In this document: one piece after another, positions 13,069-26,245 of the stretch
Layout of the letters: each line of letters opens with the position of its first letter
Position numbering within the stretch: position 1 is the first letter of the stretch
NCBI RefSeq assembly: GCF_002078875.1
Contig: NC_034411.1
Coordinates: forward strand, 33,436,260 to 33,500,259
DNA length: 64,000 bases
Direction of reading: 5' to 3'
Source of the DNA: Numida meleagris
Taxonomy: Eukaryota > Chordata > Aves > Galliformes > Numididae
Translations under genes and position numbers: made by a program
Notes under the pieces: generated by a model
The model's database searches: none
What the model was told of the DNA's origin: nothing
Seen by the model: the letters and a program-made list of their open reading frames with translations, nothing else

Positions 13069-16000
13069 ACTCCACGGAATAACTCACGTCATGTGCTAAA
13101 GACGATTGTCTTCTTCATCGTCTGTTTATGACTTCAAGATGACTTGACCCTTTCTTATAGAATAAATGCATTTTTCCTATCACTTGGAAAATAGCTAAGG
13201 AATCAGAAATTCAGCAGAATACTTTTCTCTGGTAAACATGGCTGCTGATACAAGGAATTAAATCACCACAACCACACAGACAGAGGATCGCAGGACAGCT
13301 TCTCACATCTCTTCTCAAACTCAGGGCTGTGTGATCTACAGATACACACTCCTTGCTGGCATTCTCTGCTTGAGACCACAGTTTCAGAATAACAAATCCA
13401 TGCACTGGTATGGTGACCTTACAGATTCAATCCTGATCAGGCAAGAACACAGAGCTGCTTTTTTGGTAAGCTAGAGTATATGCTTCCTTTATTCCAGGAG
13501 TTGAAAGTGCAGACACAAAATTCAAGGGATAAACACAGAAAACATCCAACACAAAATTCCTGGTATGTATTACAGGCTTACCCCATTAACTTTTTTTGAA
13601 TAGTTGAATTGGCAGAACAAGTTAATAATTGAAGCACTTTTCATTATGTTGTCCTGCAGCTTTAGTCATTAGTAGGTACCCTTAATGCAGGCAACTTATT
13701 TGCTTAAAGCAAGCCTTGGGATAATATTTCACAGAATTTACAAGTCTTAGTAAGCTGATTTTTAGCAATAAATAAATAAATAAACTTGTGACCTTTCTCC
13801 ATCAAATAAGCTTTTTCTTTCCCATCACAGCTAACTTCTGATGAGGCCAGAACAGAATTTTCAAATCAGTACAGGAAACCTCTTCCTCAAAACTTAAGTC
13901 TCCTAAACACTCCCAGTCAGTATCTCAGCTGTCCAGTTGTATACATTTAGCTTGTTAGGCAATGATCTATGAACATCTTGGTTTCACCTACTTAGGAGAA
14001 CAAAAACAGCTCTTAAAACCTTCTCCTTTTTTTTAATCAAACATTCTCGTCTGAGAGTATCCCTTGGTTTTGAGTACTGTAAACAACAGCTGGCTGCCAC
14101 CATGTCCAGCAGATTTAGGATCAGAGCAGGACTGAAGTACCAGTAGCACAAAATAGAAATTGCAAAGTCTGATCAGTGAAGAATTCCCACTGCCCTGGGA
14201 AGCTTTTCTGTGCCAGGCTGGGAAGCCACTTGTGCCATCCTCAGCCACATAGTTCACCTGTAGCAGAAAAGACCAGAGTAGAGCAAGAGTGGGCATCCAC
14301 ATGCCAGTGCTGCAGCCATGAGTGGCACTGGCAGCATGGGTTCAACTGACCACATGCAATTTCTCCAGTTTCCCCCAGCCTCCTCCACTCAGCGCTGAGA
14401 AGCAGGATAGTACTGGGTTGCTGATCCAACTTGAGCTATATCAAAGCATTTTCCCTCTAAGATTCATAAGAGTTTCTTCCATTTTCAAATTCAGAATTTT
14501 CTGATGCAAAGGAGATCCTAAGGTTTAGTGGTATTTCAGACTATGCATTTCAAATACCCTTATATATAATGAATTATTTGCTGTGTCTTAGTTTAAAAAG
14601 CTGACCATAGATTCCACTTCCAGTAGTAGTTTAGTAGTTATGTTATCTACATAATTTTAAATTATACGAGTAAAGGCTAATTATTTTACTTTTGTTACAT
14701 TTGAATTTCCAGTAAAAAGGTCTGAGGCTTTAACTAGTATAAAATCAAGTCTTTCCATTGATATTTTTGAACGCAGTGTAATTACATTAATGAAAATCAA
14801 ACTACAAAGAACTTGGCTTTCAATAGGCATTCGGGACTATTAAAGTAGACCTTTAAGAGCAATGCTAATTGCAAAAGAACAGAACTTTTTATTAGAATGG
14901 ACATATTAAAAATCCATGTACTGTGCAGAGGGAGAAATATTTTATGGTTTAATGGAAGCGCGAAACTTTTGGCTGCAATATCTCAAGCGGTATGTTATCA
15001 AGAGAAGGCAATTTGGCCCAAGTCCAGGAAAAGATTTGCTGTCACAGTCTGATTGTGCTTTGCTCAGTTTCTGGATGCATAAACACAGAACAGAGTCCAT
15101 GACGGGTACAAGCAGCCTGTCTTTTTATATGATATACATCCTCAGCATCTCTTCTTAAGGCTCTCACTTCCAGAGTTAGGAACAGCTTAGCAAAGGATTT
15201 TCACAATGACAGTCATGGTGACAACACTCCATTCTCATTCCTACCTTCTGTATGAGTTTATCTATTTAAAAAAAGATAAAAGTCTGTGAGTGCCTCAGTA
15301 GATGCAAGAAAGGAGTGTAAGAGAGAAGTAGCAGTTCTCTCAGCCAGCCATGCCCCTCAGTATATTTTTACAGACAGCAAACTCAAATGAACGAAACATA
15401 GGGCAGAAGCAAAGAGAGAAGGATTGCATTGTGTGGGCAAGCACAGCTTTCCCAATGAGCAGAGGGCTTTCCTTAGACTGGCGGCTGAATTTATACAAGT
15501 TTACAAACACACTGTTTACAGTCTAAGTGCTGGCATTACATGAATTTCCAGCTAGCTGATTACTTAGCTTACATTTGTTACCTCTGATTTCCATCTTTTA
15601 TTTCTTTTTTTTTTTTTTGCAATTCTATCATACCAAAAGATATACAGAATAGTGCTTTCTCACTCAGTTATATTGGGTTGGTAAGCCTTACAAAGATGTT
15701 AGTCTGTGCAGAAATAGCTGTTTTACTTAAAAAAAACAGCAAAACCAACCACTCTCCCAGACATGTTTAAAAACTCAGGGGAAGCAGGGAAGTTATTCAC
15801 ACAGCAACAATTTAACATTCCAGTAGATCTCATTTATTTATTTTTCAATAAGAAGGGTTTATTAGTGCTGCAGTGACACAGGTATTTTTATTCATTTGTG
15901 AGGCACTTCTGAGCAGTAGCAATTAATGCTATTGCACATGCAGTCTGCTGTGAAGTATACTCTAAAATGGTTTCTAAAAACATTCTAGCTAATTTTCCTA

Positions 16001-16598
16001 GCAAAATCTTTTAACAGCTCTGCCAAAATACTCAGACATAAAGCAATCTCATTCAGACAGGTCTTAAATATTTGTCTCCTTGCTCTGAAGTATTCCTTTC
16101 AGTCACATCGTTACATTTAGATTGTGCAGATGAACACAGATTGCAGAGCTGTTTACCATTCCATAACCACAATGATGTAATTCTAATTTAGAAAGAGATA
16201 TTCATCTCCAAAGGGAATTGATTCACTTGTTAACAATCCTTGACATTAGTACCATGTCTGATTATAAACACTGGTATGGGATGAAATTAAGATTTTCAAC
16301 CACATATGCATTTACCTAGGCAAAAGGTAAGGCCAGGGCTAACAAGTTTATTTTCCAAATTTCCTTCTGCAAGATAGAAGAGACCACAAAGTACATGTTC
16401 CCCATGCACCCTAATGACTGTGAAAACAACCTCCCACAGAGAACTTTGCTCTCAGTGGGTAAAAGACCAAAACTACTAGGAAGCACTGCAAGAGATTAAG
16501 AGGAAAGCACCACTAGTGTCCATAATCCAGCATCATGACATGGCAGAGAATTTATTTGGTAAATATCCCGGTAATGTTCTGGCATCAGGAGGATTACT
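13069..16598. other. Unique sequence with short AT repeats
   Basis: No gene is recognised. It contains an (AAAT)n run at 13767-13784 and a T run at 15605-15618. The stretch 14780-15060 is treated separately as a possible conserved non-coding segment. Open frames reach 89 codons (14033-14302 minus) without recognisable domains. Confidence 0.5.
14780..15060. promoter_or_regulatory. Possible conserved non-coding element
   Basis: This stretch has less simple AT sequence than its flanks. It contains homeobox- and POU-like words (ATGCTAATTGCAAA at 14862-14875) and retains CpG-containing text (GAAGCGCGAAAC near 14955). Such texture is common in vertebrate enhancers. There is no direct proof here; it is an inference from appearance and needs alignment with other amniotes. 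Confidence 0.18.
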
Positions 16599-16614
16599 TA
16601 GAATCATAGAATGG
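16599..16614 (-). mobile_element. Tiny CR1-like 3' terminus
   Basis: The 16 bases TAGAATCATAGAATGG match the extreme 3' end of a CR1 element in reverse orientation. The expected following sequence (a GGTTGG-type word) is absent, so this is either a very short insertion, a decayed copy, or chance. Confidence 0.25.
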
Positions 16615-19079
16615 TACTTGTAGCTGTACCAATGAGCTTAAGCAGAGCTTTAGGAGCTTTGGCTACAAAATCCAGTTGCATTCAACCTGCTCAAGATAGT
16701 AGCACTCTGACTTGTTGGTTTCATTGTCAAATAATCTTATTTAATTTCATTTAAAGTGCATCACACATAGTAGAGAAGATAATGCATGTAGGTGACAAGA
16801 CAACACAGGCTTACAGTCAGTGACATTTGGGTACATGGTAGGAAGTGAGAAACTCAGCCTTAAGCTTTGGAAACTATGCCTTAACAGAAAGGCCATGTGA
16901 CTTTTTCCAGCAAATCTGCTTGAACTTAACACCACTGAGGCCTAAAGGAGATAAACTACAAATTATATGGGCCTACATATTGTTGTAGTAAGGGCCAAAC
17001 TATTATGAACAGAATGATACTGTGTCAGGGTAGTATTAACATAACTAGAAATAAAAATTCATTTCACCTCTGTGCTATGCTTCATCTTGTCCTCTTCAAG
17101 ATGCACAAAGAAACTTTAATCATCCTAAAGGCTGGAAAGACTCAAAATAAAAGATTCTCAAGCACTGAAGAGCCCTCTGCATAGAAACATCACAGAACTG
17201 AGTAATCTCTTCAGAGTACAGGAACATCTCTTCAATAATACAGCACAATTAATACTCACCATTCTTAACCTCAGTAATATGAGGATGGAAATTTAGCATT
17301 ACTAACTCTTCTTACTTGTGCGGTTTCTTCTTTTTATCTCTCCTAGAGCTTATAGTGCAATAATAATAATACTACTAGTATCTCACCCAAGCAGCATAGC
17401 AACAGTTTTTCTAAGGGAGAGATAGAAAAGTTCTCTCTGAAGTTATCTAAGATCCAAAACAGTCCACAGAGAAAGGCTGAAGAAAAAAAAAAAAGAATTT
17501 CCAAGGTGGACAGCAATACTTTGTTACTGACACTTGTTCCTCTACAGTTTGCAGGCATAATACCTGAACTGCCAAGGCAGACATTTTTTCTTTAGAATTG
17601 TCAGAGGTGTCTAATGAATTTGCCACCTAATGTGCAAAAAACGTCTGCTTGAGAAAGACAGAGGTTTGCAGTCAATCAACCTCTTTCAAAAGCTGTCTAG
17701 CCGTAGAGACAGGTAGTACTGCTGAGAACATCTTCTGCTTCCCTGCTGTTTGGGCAGAGAAGTACAGAAGCCTCTGTGAAAAGGGTCCTTTTGAGAGGAA
17801 CACAATTCTGCCCCTGCCCCGGTTATACGTGAGGCTATCCTATGCAAGTACGTCTATTCTCTCACCTGTGCTCACACACTCAAGGGCATTCTGGAAATTT
17901 AGCAGCAGGTCACCATCAGTAGGCACAGAAGGCACCCTGCCCACATAACCACAACAAGAAAGGGCTCTGTAACAGACAGGAGCAAGCTGGGCCTCGTCAA
18001 AACAAATGAGAACTTCTGTTTAATTAGAGATATGGACTACTTACGCAGCACATGTGACTACAGGTGTGTAATAATCACTTTATCTCAAATTGTCACTTCA
18101 GCTTAGGAATTCAGTAAAACTAGTGCATCACTCTCCTAATCAGTTTCTTACTATGTAAACTTTACTGGGTTTCACACAATACTTACTCTGACTTACAACT
18201 TGCACGCCTGAATGTCCCCATTAAAGTCTCACTTGCATTTTCCAAATCTGATTTTAGTTTGTATCATGGATGTCCATATATAGCAGATGGAAAAGTCTCT
18301 GCTCAGTACTAGAGAATTATCAATGTGTAAGAAGCAATTTAAATGAGAAATGCAAAACTAAGGACACAAGAACATTTGATGAAAATAAATAAATCAGTAA
18401 TAGGTCAGGACCTCAAAACCATGCCACATGAACAGAAGCGTGTTAACATTGTAGTTATGCTCTCCAGAACAAGCAAATCTTTCTGTCCTCCATTTCTGTG
18501 TGAGTGAACACCTATAGCCTGAAAGCAGGACTCCAAGACACTGCAAAAAATGTATTTGCTTTCTTTTAAGACCAGAAGTACTTTCAGCATCTCACATTTT
18601 ACCTCCCACTGATTATCCGAGATTTCGATTATATTTCCTCAAACCGTTGCACACTTTTTTCCAGAGTATCACACTGTTAATTTACGTCCTTATTAGCTCA
18701 CTTAGTCCTTCTGCTCCTTCTTTCAGCGATGCATTCAATTCATTTCAATCTGATATTATCTGTTAATGTCATTAGTATATGCTTACATCCACTCTGAAGT
18801 AATTAAAGATAACCTACTGAAAGCACTAAGACACCAGGAACACAAACATATTTATCAATGATGGCTTGATAGGAAAAAAAAATCCAAGTCTGCTCCATGG
18901 CCAGATTTCAGCACTAGAATAACAATTGTTGTAAATGCTACATCACCTCTTCTGACATAAAAGGAGAGGTATTGTTATGCATCTTGTAAATACCTAACTG
19001 TGGAGAAATTATCCCTTACCTTTCTTCTCAGTCCCTGAGGAAGTTTTTGGTCTAAGTAAGAGCATTCAAATCTCCGTCA
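16615..19079. other. Unique sequence, one possible exon inside
   Basis: Mostly AT-rich unique sequence. The only segment with splice-like signals around an open frame is 17387-17476 on the minus strand, listed separately. A 99-codon plus frame at 17649-17948 has no recognisable domain. Confidence 0.5.
17387..17476 (-). CDS. Possible short coding exon (unidentified)
   Basis: On the minus strand a long T-rich tract ending in TTCTTCAG precedes 90 bases that end before GTGAGA at 17386. Only one of the three frames is open across the segment: two bases complete a codon, 29 codons follow, and one base is left over (phase 1 to phase 1). The translation includes FWILDNFRENFSISPLEKLL. The acceptor is very strong but the frame is short. 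T-rich tracts ending in AG are common in AT-rich DNA, so this may be chance. No family is recognised. Confidence 0.18.
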
Positions 19080-19340
19080 GATACTCAATTTAAAATCAAT
19101 CAAGCAAATATCACTTTATGAGGCAATGTATCAAGTGCTGCACTAAAATCCAAATATTATAGCACCTATATCATTCCCTGTCTTTCCTCCAGCTTCTCTT
19201 TTTATGGTTTTATCCATGAGTATAATCTAGTTTGCCTGACAATTTTACTTCTTTATGAAGAGACGCTGATTGCTCCTAATAGCTCCATTATCCTCTGGAA
19301 CAGACTTGTCTATGATATGCCCCTAAGTTAAGGTATCACA
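19080..19340 (-). mobile_element. Ancient LINE reverse-transcriptase relic
   Basis: Read on the minus strand with frame breaks, one stretch gives text close to the LINE reverse-transcriptase signature DFSKAFDTVPHKV; the decayed form here reads roughly DFSAALDTLPHKV after one stop or frame change. Upstream text resembles the linker before that motif in CR1/L3-type LINEs. Stops and frame shifts are frequent, so the copy is dead and old. It is next to, but separate from, the CR1 3' part beginning at 19396, because the relic's motif lies on the wrong side of that element's 3' end. Confidence 0.5.
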
Positions 19341-19395
19341 GTGCATCTCACAGACAGGGAATGCAATGCTAGAAGAGGATTTGCACCAGTGCACA

Positions 19396-19860
19396 GTATC
19401 ACAGAATACAATCCCTGGAGGTCAGCTGATCCAGTACTTCACCCAAATCACGGCCAGCAACACGGACTTGTCAAGGCAAGTGTCAAAATCTTCAAGAGAG
19501 CATAGCCTATTTGGTCCCACATTCCAGTGCTCTTATCTTTCTCATGGTTTATAAAGAGTAAATAACACCCTTGGTATTTAATTGGAGCTTCATACCATAC
19601 ATCTTAAAGCCTGTGGCTTGTGTGTTAATACTGTATACTCCCATGAAATTTCTGATCCAGTCTCCTCAGTACCCTGCCATTACTGTAGTTGAAGACAGCT
19701 TTAAGGTCTCTCCTTTTGCTCTCCCTTCTCAAGGCTGAACGGACCCAGGACTTTCATCCTCTCCCCATATGCCATCATCTCCAGACCTCTGACCAGCATC
19801 TCAGTCCTGCACTAGAGTTGCTCCAGTTCATCCAGGTTCAACTCCCTCTCCATTCAGGGC
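19396..19860 (-). mobile_element. Old CR1 LINE 3' part
   Basis: The plus strand starts with AGTATCACAGAATACAAT, continues with GGAGGTCAGCTGATCCAG and later TTTAATTGGAGCTTC. It ends with TTCTCAAGGCTGAACGGACC and CCATATGCCATCATCTCCAG. These match, in order and spacing, the reverse complement of the CR1 3' untranslated region and the end of its ORF2. Divergence is clearly higher than in the 49-50 kb copy. No coding capacity remains. Confidence 0.8.
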
Positions 19861-22800
19861 ACAAAGGTCATGTTGAAGACAACAAGTTTTTCCATTTGGG
19901 GCAAAAAGTAAACAATCCCATCAACCATCAGCTTCCATGGGATTACATGGTGTCAGGTGCAACACAGCTATTTCTCTGCTACTACCGGCCTACCATTCAC
20001 TGCTGAGACATTCCCAGCTGTTCCTTACTCCTAATAGGATCAAAGTGTTAACACCTTTCAAACTAACATGTTGCTGGTATTAGACATAGGAACTCTGAAT
20101 ACAACCATTTCTAGACCATTTACATGAAAGTGAAGCAAGGTTTTGCATGCCCCAAAGAAACTGTTTCTTTTCTCTCTTGTTGCTTCTTAACTGCACAGCA
20201 GTCATCAACCTCATGTTCCTTTCTGAAATTAGCCTACACTCTGTTTTAGCCTAAGGTACTCTTCGGTTTGTTTTATTTTAAAGCAGTTATTTCTGCCCAG
20301 TGACCACAGGTGGGGAAGGCAGTTATGCCCCTTGTTAACTCTTTCCAGATTTTGCAGTTATGAGAGGTAAATAGAGCCAATTTTTAGTGGGTCAGTCACC
20401 AGGAGAAGCAACCTCAATACACCATTTATTCATTCGATACTTTGGAATACTTACAAAGAAATTGCAGCCTATAAACTGTGTGGACAGCTATACAGAATGG
20501 CAAAGGATATTTTAATGATTTATTGACAAGGATACTCACTATTCTTTTTCACAATCGTAGTCAGACCAAGGTATAGGCTCCTATCCTACTCAATCTCTTG
20601 TAAAACTCAACTGAAAACAACTTCTCTAGCTTCTCAAATTTTTACTGACAGTTTCTAGTAGTCTGAAGACCCTCAGATCACCAATGAACTCACCCAGACT
20701 CCCAGGCAATTTACCTGCCATTGGATACTTTGTGCTCCTCTTCCTCACTACAGGCCTATTAACACTTCCCAGGTTCCCATCAGCACTTCTATTCACATCA
20801 GCTTTTTCCTATTCCTCCCCTCCTACCGCCATAGGAGAAGTAAATTTGTCAATTGCACCAAGAAAGCCACAACAGTTTACAACTCGAAATAACACCTATA
20901 AGCAGAGTAGCACAGAAAATCTCTTTCAAAGAGGTGACAAACAAACCCAGACATCCAAAGCAGGACAGGCTGATCTGTGCAGAGCTCTCCATGCCTGTTG
21001 GTACCTAAGCCCATTCATTTGGATGCCTACTATACTGTTTTTTGTGAGTATGTCCAAAAACATCTTGATACTCCTGATGACTTTTGGATTGGAGCTACTG
21101 TGAGAAGAGAAGGTGCAGAAAGCAGAACAAACGGTGCAACCACTGGTGCAACCCCCAGGCTAGAATGATGGACAGGTCATGCTACAGGGATGGACAATGG
21201 GCTAAGCTGGTAGAAAGATGTTCACACACAAGTGTCAGGACAAAATCTGCAGTATGTCACTTTCCGCTGCCTGGAGCTAGGTCCCTGCATGGGACTATTA
21301 AACACACAACTTTCTTTAAAAATGCAGCCTAATTTCTAAATAGTTATCTAAATATTAGTTTATATTCCTATTTATTTTGCAATATTTTATGTATTATTTT
21401 ATAACAAAAATTGTGAGGCTTGTCAGCAGATCAGTACTTTCTTTTTGACCTCTCATGAGTCAAACTGCCATACAAAGAGGTTTTTTGCACCTAAACCCTG
21501 TATAGCTGAAAACACCACAGGACTTGCCTGGGCTACACACAACTGTATTGTGGCCGACAGGATATAACACAAATGAATTTGATTCCAGTGACATACTGCT
21601 TACATTCCCAGCCTGAAAGAGGTTTCAGAGACTGTACTTTAAAAGCGTGGTATTTTCTGGGAAGGAAATGTTATTTTGAGTTCCTTCTATAGGTATTCAT
21701 TTATTCACTGAGGCTCAGTACATTTGTGTTCATGGTGACCAAAGAGCCTAGTTTTCATACAGCTTTCACCCCACTCCCCAGTATCCGACCATCTTTGCAG
21801 AAAGCTTTTCACACATAGTGTGTATAGAATACACGATGTGTAATGTGACAGAAAGCTTTTATGGTTACTTGTCAAAATTTACTTGTCTAATTCCTTTGAG
21901 CCTTTGCCCACTTTTAGGTATGTAGTAAGACTACTCCCATGGTTCCACTGAATAAACTGTTATCAGGCAACCTTTGACATCAGTGGAACCACATTCATTT
22001 ATGCCAATCACAAATATCCTATAACACAGCTGTACTGTATTAATCATTTTCTTGTATTTCTACTTTCAGTCGCTATTTGAGCACTTGAGTTTTGTGTGAT
22101 TTTGGTTTGGGGTTTTGTTGGGTGTTTTTTGTGTGTGTGTGTTTTTGTTTTTTGTTTTTAATTCCCAGCTCTTCAAGTAGTCTTGGTTCGTATATACAGG
22201 AAGACATACTTGTTAGAATGATAATTCTATCAGTTCCACATATAAGCTGATTATATTAGCTACATTTCTCAGGAAGAAATGAAGTTACCCTTTTAATAGG
22301 ATATCTGCACACAGAAAAAAGTATACAAGCAAAGAAACTTCCATAAGAAATTTTTACTTCAAGAATTCCATTACCACAGTATATTCACTTATCTGACACA
22401 GCTGTAACTAACTTTACTTCTATCAGATGGCATATTCATACTTCAATGTATGACACATTTACTGCATCTAAACAGAAAACCATTTGTTTTGTCCCACATG
22501 ACAGCAGTGAAAATTTGTGATATTTTCCTCTATAAATCTTGCTGTCCTCTTTGACAAGGGAAGAAAATATAAATAAGTATATGCCTGAAAGTCCTATCGG
22601 CTTACACCTGATCTGCAATGCTTTCTTGTTGTTTTTTTTAATCTTATTTCTCCTCTTATGTCTCTAATCTTTTGTATTAGCTATACAAGTTCTTCTGGGC
22701 AGGAAGATTATTTTCACTTGCCACGGTTGGGCATTTACCACAGATTTTTACAGAATTCTAACTACTGATTTAAAACAAATTTCCTGGCACAAGATCCATA

Positions 22801-25800
22801 CATCTATTTATGTAGTTACGTATACAAAATGTAATTTTCCAAATGATTTCAGTCATAAGTGCTTTTCAAAAGTGTTATCCACTTCTAGGATATTAAAATG
22901 CCATTTTGTGCAATACAAGAAATGTGTGTAACAAATGGTGGGCAGTGAAAAGAAAGTAAAAAAATCTCATTCTCTCTTGAATTTATAATAGACCCAACTC
23001 AAACATTGTGTTTTCCACCCATCAGTGCACTTGATTTGAGTAAATTCAGCTCAAAACTTAAACTCAATATAACCCCAGTCATGGTGAGACGCTTCTTAAT
23101 CACATTTAGCATACATCCCACTCTCTATCAATTTTCTTTTTCTAAAAGAAACTAGCCATTTGTCAGGCTTTTTTTTTTTTAATGGAACAGCTGATAAATT
23201 CAATGGGAAATCATTCTAGCTACAGCAAACATAATCACCTTCAAAAGAAGGCAGATCCTCCTGTACTTTTCATCAAGCTGTTGCACTGAAGCCTTTAAAG
23301 CAAGAGCTTCTATTGCACTCTGTAGGAAAGCTGCAATTCCTGGTTACTGGGGAATGTACAGGCAACATACCCTGCAAAGTATGCCAAGCAATTTACAGGG
23401 TTCATACGAATACAGAAGTTAAAACTGAGCCATAAAAAAAAAAAAAAAATAGCTAAAGGTATCCCAGGAGAGTACTGGGATCTGGAAAAACCTCTCCTGT
23501 ATTACTTTCTAGAATTTCATTATTTTTTTAATGATTCAGGCAGACACCATCAACAGTTGACTTCCATCAAATTTCTGTTTTCTACACAACTTCTACTTCC
23601 AACAGCTTTACCATTGCCCTGTATGTACACAATTTCAGACACGTTGCTTTTCCACTTCTTTCCAAAGTGCTGTTTACCCACTTGCAAGAATGCATAAATG
23701 CCAGTTTGTGCTCCATTTTAGGCTGGCTTTATTGAATGGTTGTTCTTCAATTCACAAAGGAGTTCTGTTAAGCTGTTATAATCAGCACAGACACTTCAAG
23801 AGCAAGTGTCAAGCTGACAAAATGGCCTGTAGCACAAGGTAAGTTAAGAGAGGAATGCACCTCTTCTGATTGCAAATACAAATTCCCAGCCAGGCTGGCA
23901 TCTTCTCTATTACAACATTAGAAGACAGACAGCAAAGACTAACTTCAGCTCCTTCCATCTTCATTATAAGGGCCTCCTTCTTATGTTTTTTGACATACTG
24001 GTAAGCCTCACTCTGCTCCCCTAGCTGTTTCACATTCCATCATAGGTTCATTGTAAGACTTTCAGATCACAGCCTAGAATCTGAAGGATTGCATTGCTCT
24101 TTTCAGCCCTGAAAGGCAAGTTTGACCTAATCATGTACTGCCCATCCAATTACCAAAAAGCATCAGCACAAATCTTATGCCTTACGTTATACAGTTGATG
24201 GAAAAGATCGTTCAAGTAACTTGTTCACATAAACATAAAAAGGATTTTTATTTATTTTTTTCTCCACACATTAGCTGGAAAACTCAAAGAGCAAACTTGC
24301 AAAAAGTCAGATTCTGAGGTTAAAAATGCTAACATGCTCTTTTTCATCACATAATTTCTTGTTTATTTGGCAGGTGAGATACAATACTCAGTAAGAGATG
24401 AAGGGATGAGTAAGAAGATTGAAGACAGTAGTGCAGAACACTGTTGGTCCTATGCCTTGATCTACTCTAAGATGAATCTTAGGACCACAGATTTCAAGAC
24501 TGAGCTGAGAACTGGGTAATGCACCACAGAAAACAAAACGGAATCTCAAAAAACCTCTCTCAGGTACAAATCTTATGCTACAAGCAGATTCCATGAAGTG
24601 CAAAGTTGTCAGAAAAAACAACTAATCCCAGTTCACAGCATTAGTATTGGAGAAAACCCAGTAAAAATGTAGTTTAGGAAGGCTTTCAGCATCACTGAGT
24701 TTGCTGGCGTTTTCCCTACATCTGTGAATAGGCGCCACAATATTACTGAAATCCAGACTAGGTCTCCTAACATTTCTATGGACTCAGCCAGAAGTCTGGA
24801 GACTGGTATATTCGTATACCATAATCTACAAAGTCTGCTGGTGGATGTGTTTGGGTTCAGAGTGAAGCTAGAGCTGCAGACTCAAGAGGAAAAAGCAAAC
24901 AACAATCCAAGCACAAACCTGTATTGGCTATACCTTGATTACTGAGAATTTCATCTGAACTGAGACAAATCAGTAGGTGGAAGCAACCAATTTTCAGCTG
25001 CAAGACTCCTCATATCTCCAAATGCTGCTCAGGAGTTTTACAGTTAGATTACATGTAGTCTACATTAGGTTAGTTTAACTTGTTCTGAATACATGGATGT
25101 ATTCATACTGCGGATGACTACACAGTATGAAGCTTTCAGAATGTAAACTCTACAATGCATTTTCAAGAAGCCGGTGGCAAGGTGGCCCATGCACAGCTTC
25201 AGTGCCTTGCATCCCACTTAATCACAAGGGAGCACATGGGGTATTTTCATGGGGCAACCTTGGGACAGCCACCTTGACCAGCACATACCAAAAACACTTG
25301 GCAAATCAAAAGGACATGCAGGGAGCAGCAACCAACATAGATTTACTTCAGAAATGCCACAAGTTCTCAAAACCAAAATGCCTGTGTGGGCACTGCCATT
25401 CAGGTTTGGATCTATCTCATCTCTCTTTTTAAAAGATATTTTTGCCCCTCACAAAAGGGACAAGAAGCAACTCTACAAGGAAAGGAGAAATGAACACAAT
25501 TCCTTCCCACTAAATCATTACAAAATTTTGCCAAAAGATACCTAAGAAGCTATATGTGAACCAGTAGGAAGCCACACCATCTACATTTGCACAAAGTACA
25601 ATTCTGTCCCATAGCACAGCTGGCAGACTATGCCCCTTGCTTTCCAGTGAATGGACTCTTGTCATGCCCAAAATGCAGACAGGGCAGAAAATATAGTACC
25701 TTTCACCTTGTGTTTGCTCATGCATTCAAACTGTTCCATCATTTAAAAGAAAAAATAGTTTATCAGTTTTTATCTTCCAGAATGGGAGAGACAACAGAAA

Positions 25801-25954
25801 TATCAAAAACATACTTGAAACCTGGAATTCCATTATTGAAAACAATAGACAAGAAGGGCAGTAAGCCTCTGTTCTAGAAAAGAAAATTTTTTAATTACAC
25901 AGAAGTTAGGAAAACTCACTGCGTATAACAAAATGAACATGAGGTAGCAATATG
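19861..25954. other. AT-rich unique sequence with simple repeats
   Basis: No gene is recognised. It includes a T/G-rich tract with (TG)n at 22101-22160 and a run of 16 A at 23434-23449. Open frames reach 139 codons (20684-21103 plus) but lack domains, overlap other frames, and show no consistent codon texture. Overlapping plus frames at 25127-25432, 25249-25545 and 25587-25877 are likewise unassigned. Confidence 0.5.
22101..22160. repeat. T/G-rich low-complexity tract
   Basis: A stretch almost entirely of T and G on the plus strand, with a short perfect (TG)n core near 22131-22141 between T runs. It is a simple-sequence tract with no coding meaning. Confidence 0.9.
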
Positions 25955-26245
25955 TCCTTGCAAAGACGAGGGGAAATGGTTTCAGACTAAAAAAAGGGGA
26001 GATTTAGATTGGATATAAGGGAGAATTTGGGTTTTTTTGTTTCATTTTGTTTTTGCAATAAGGGTGGTGAGGCACTGGAAGAGGCTGCCCAGAGAGGCAG
26101 TGGATGCCCCAACCCTTGAGACACTCAGGGTCGGGCTGGACAGGGCTCTGACCAACCTGATGTAGCTGTAGGTGTCCCTGCTCATTGCAGGGGAATTGGA
26201 TCAGATGACCTTTAAGGATCCTTTCCAGCTCAAATGATTCTATGA
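25955..26245 (+). mobile_element. CR1 LINE 3' fragment
   Basis: Matches the end of CR1 ORF2 and the 3' UTR in plus orientation: GAGGGGAAATGGTTTCAGAC, then GGGTGGTGAGGCACTGGAAG, CCCAGAGAGGCAGTGGATGC and GTGTCCCTGCTCATTGCAGG, finishing in GATTCTATGATGA. A T-rich stretch at about 26031-26057 replaces the usual AAGAAATTTTTTAC-like words, probably by slippage. No open frame is kept. It is followed directly by a second CR1 piece. Confidence 0.9.

Noticed and set aside
20684..21103. 139-codon plus-strand open frame
   Set aside because: It has no recognisable domain or splice context, and overlapping frames at 20977-21168 and 21084-21332 look equally random.
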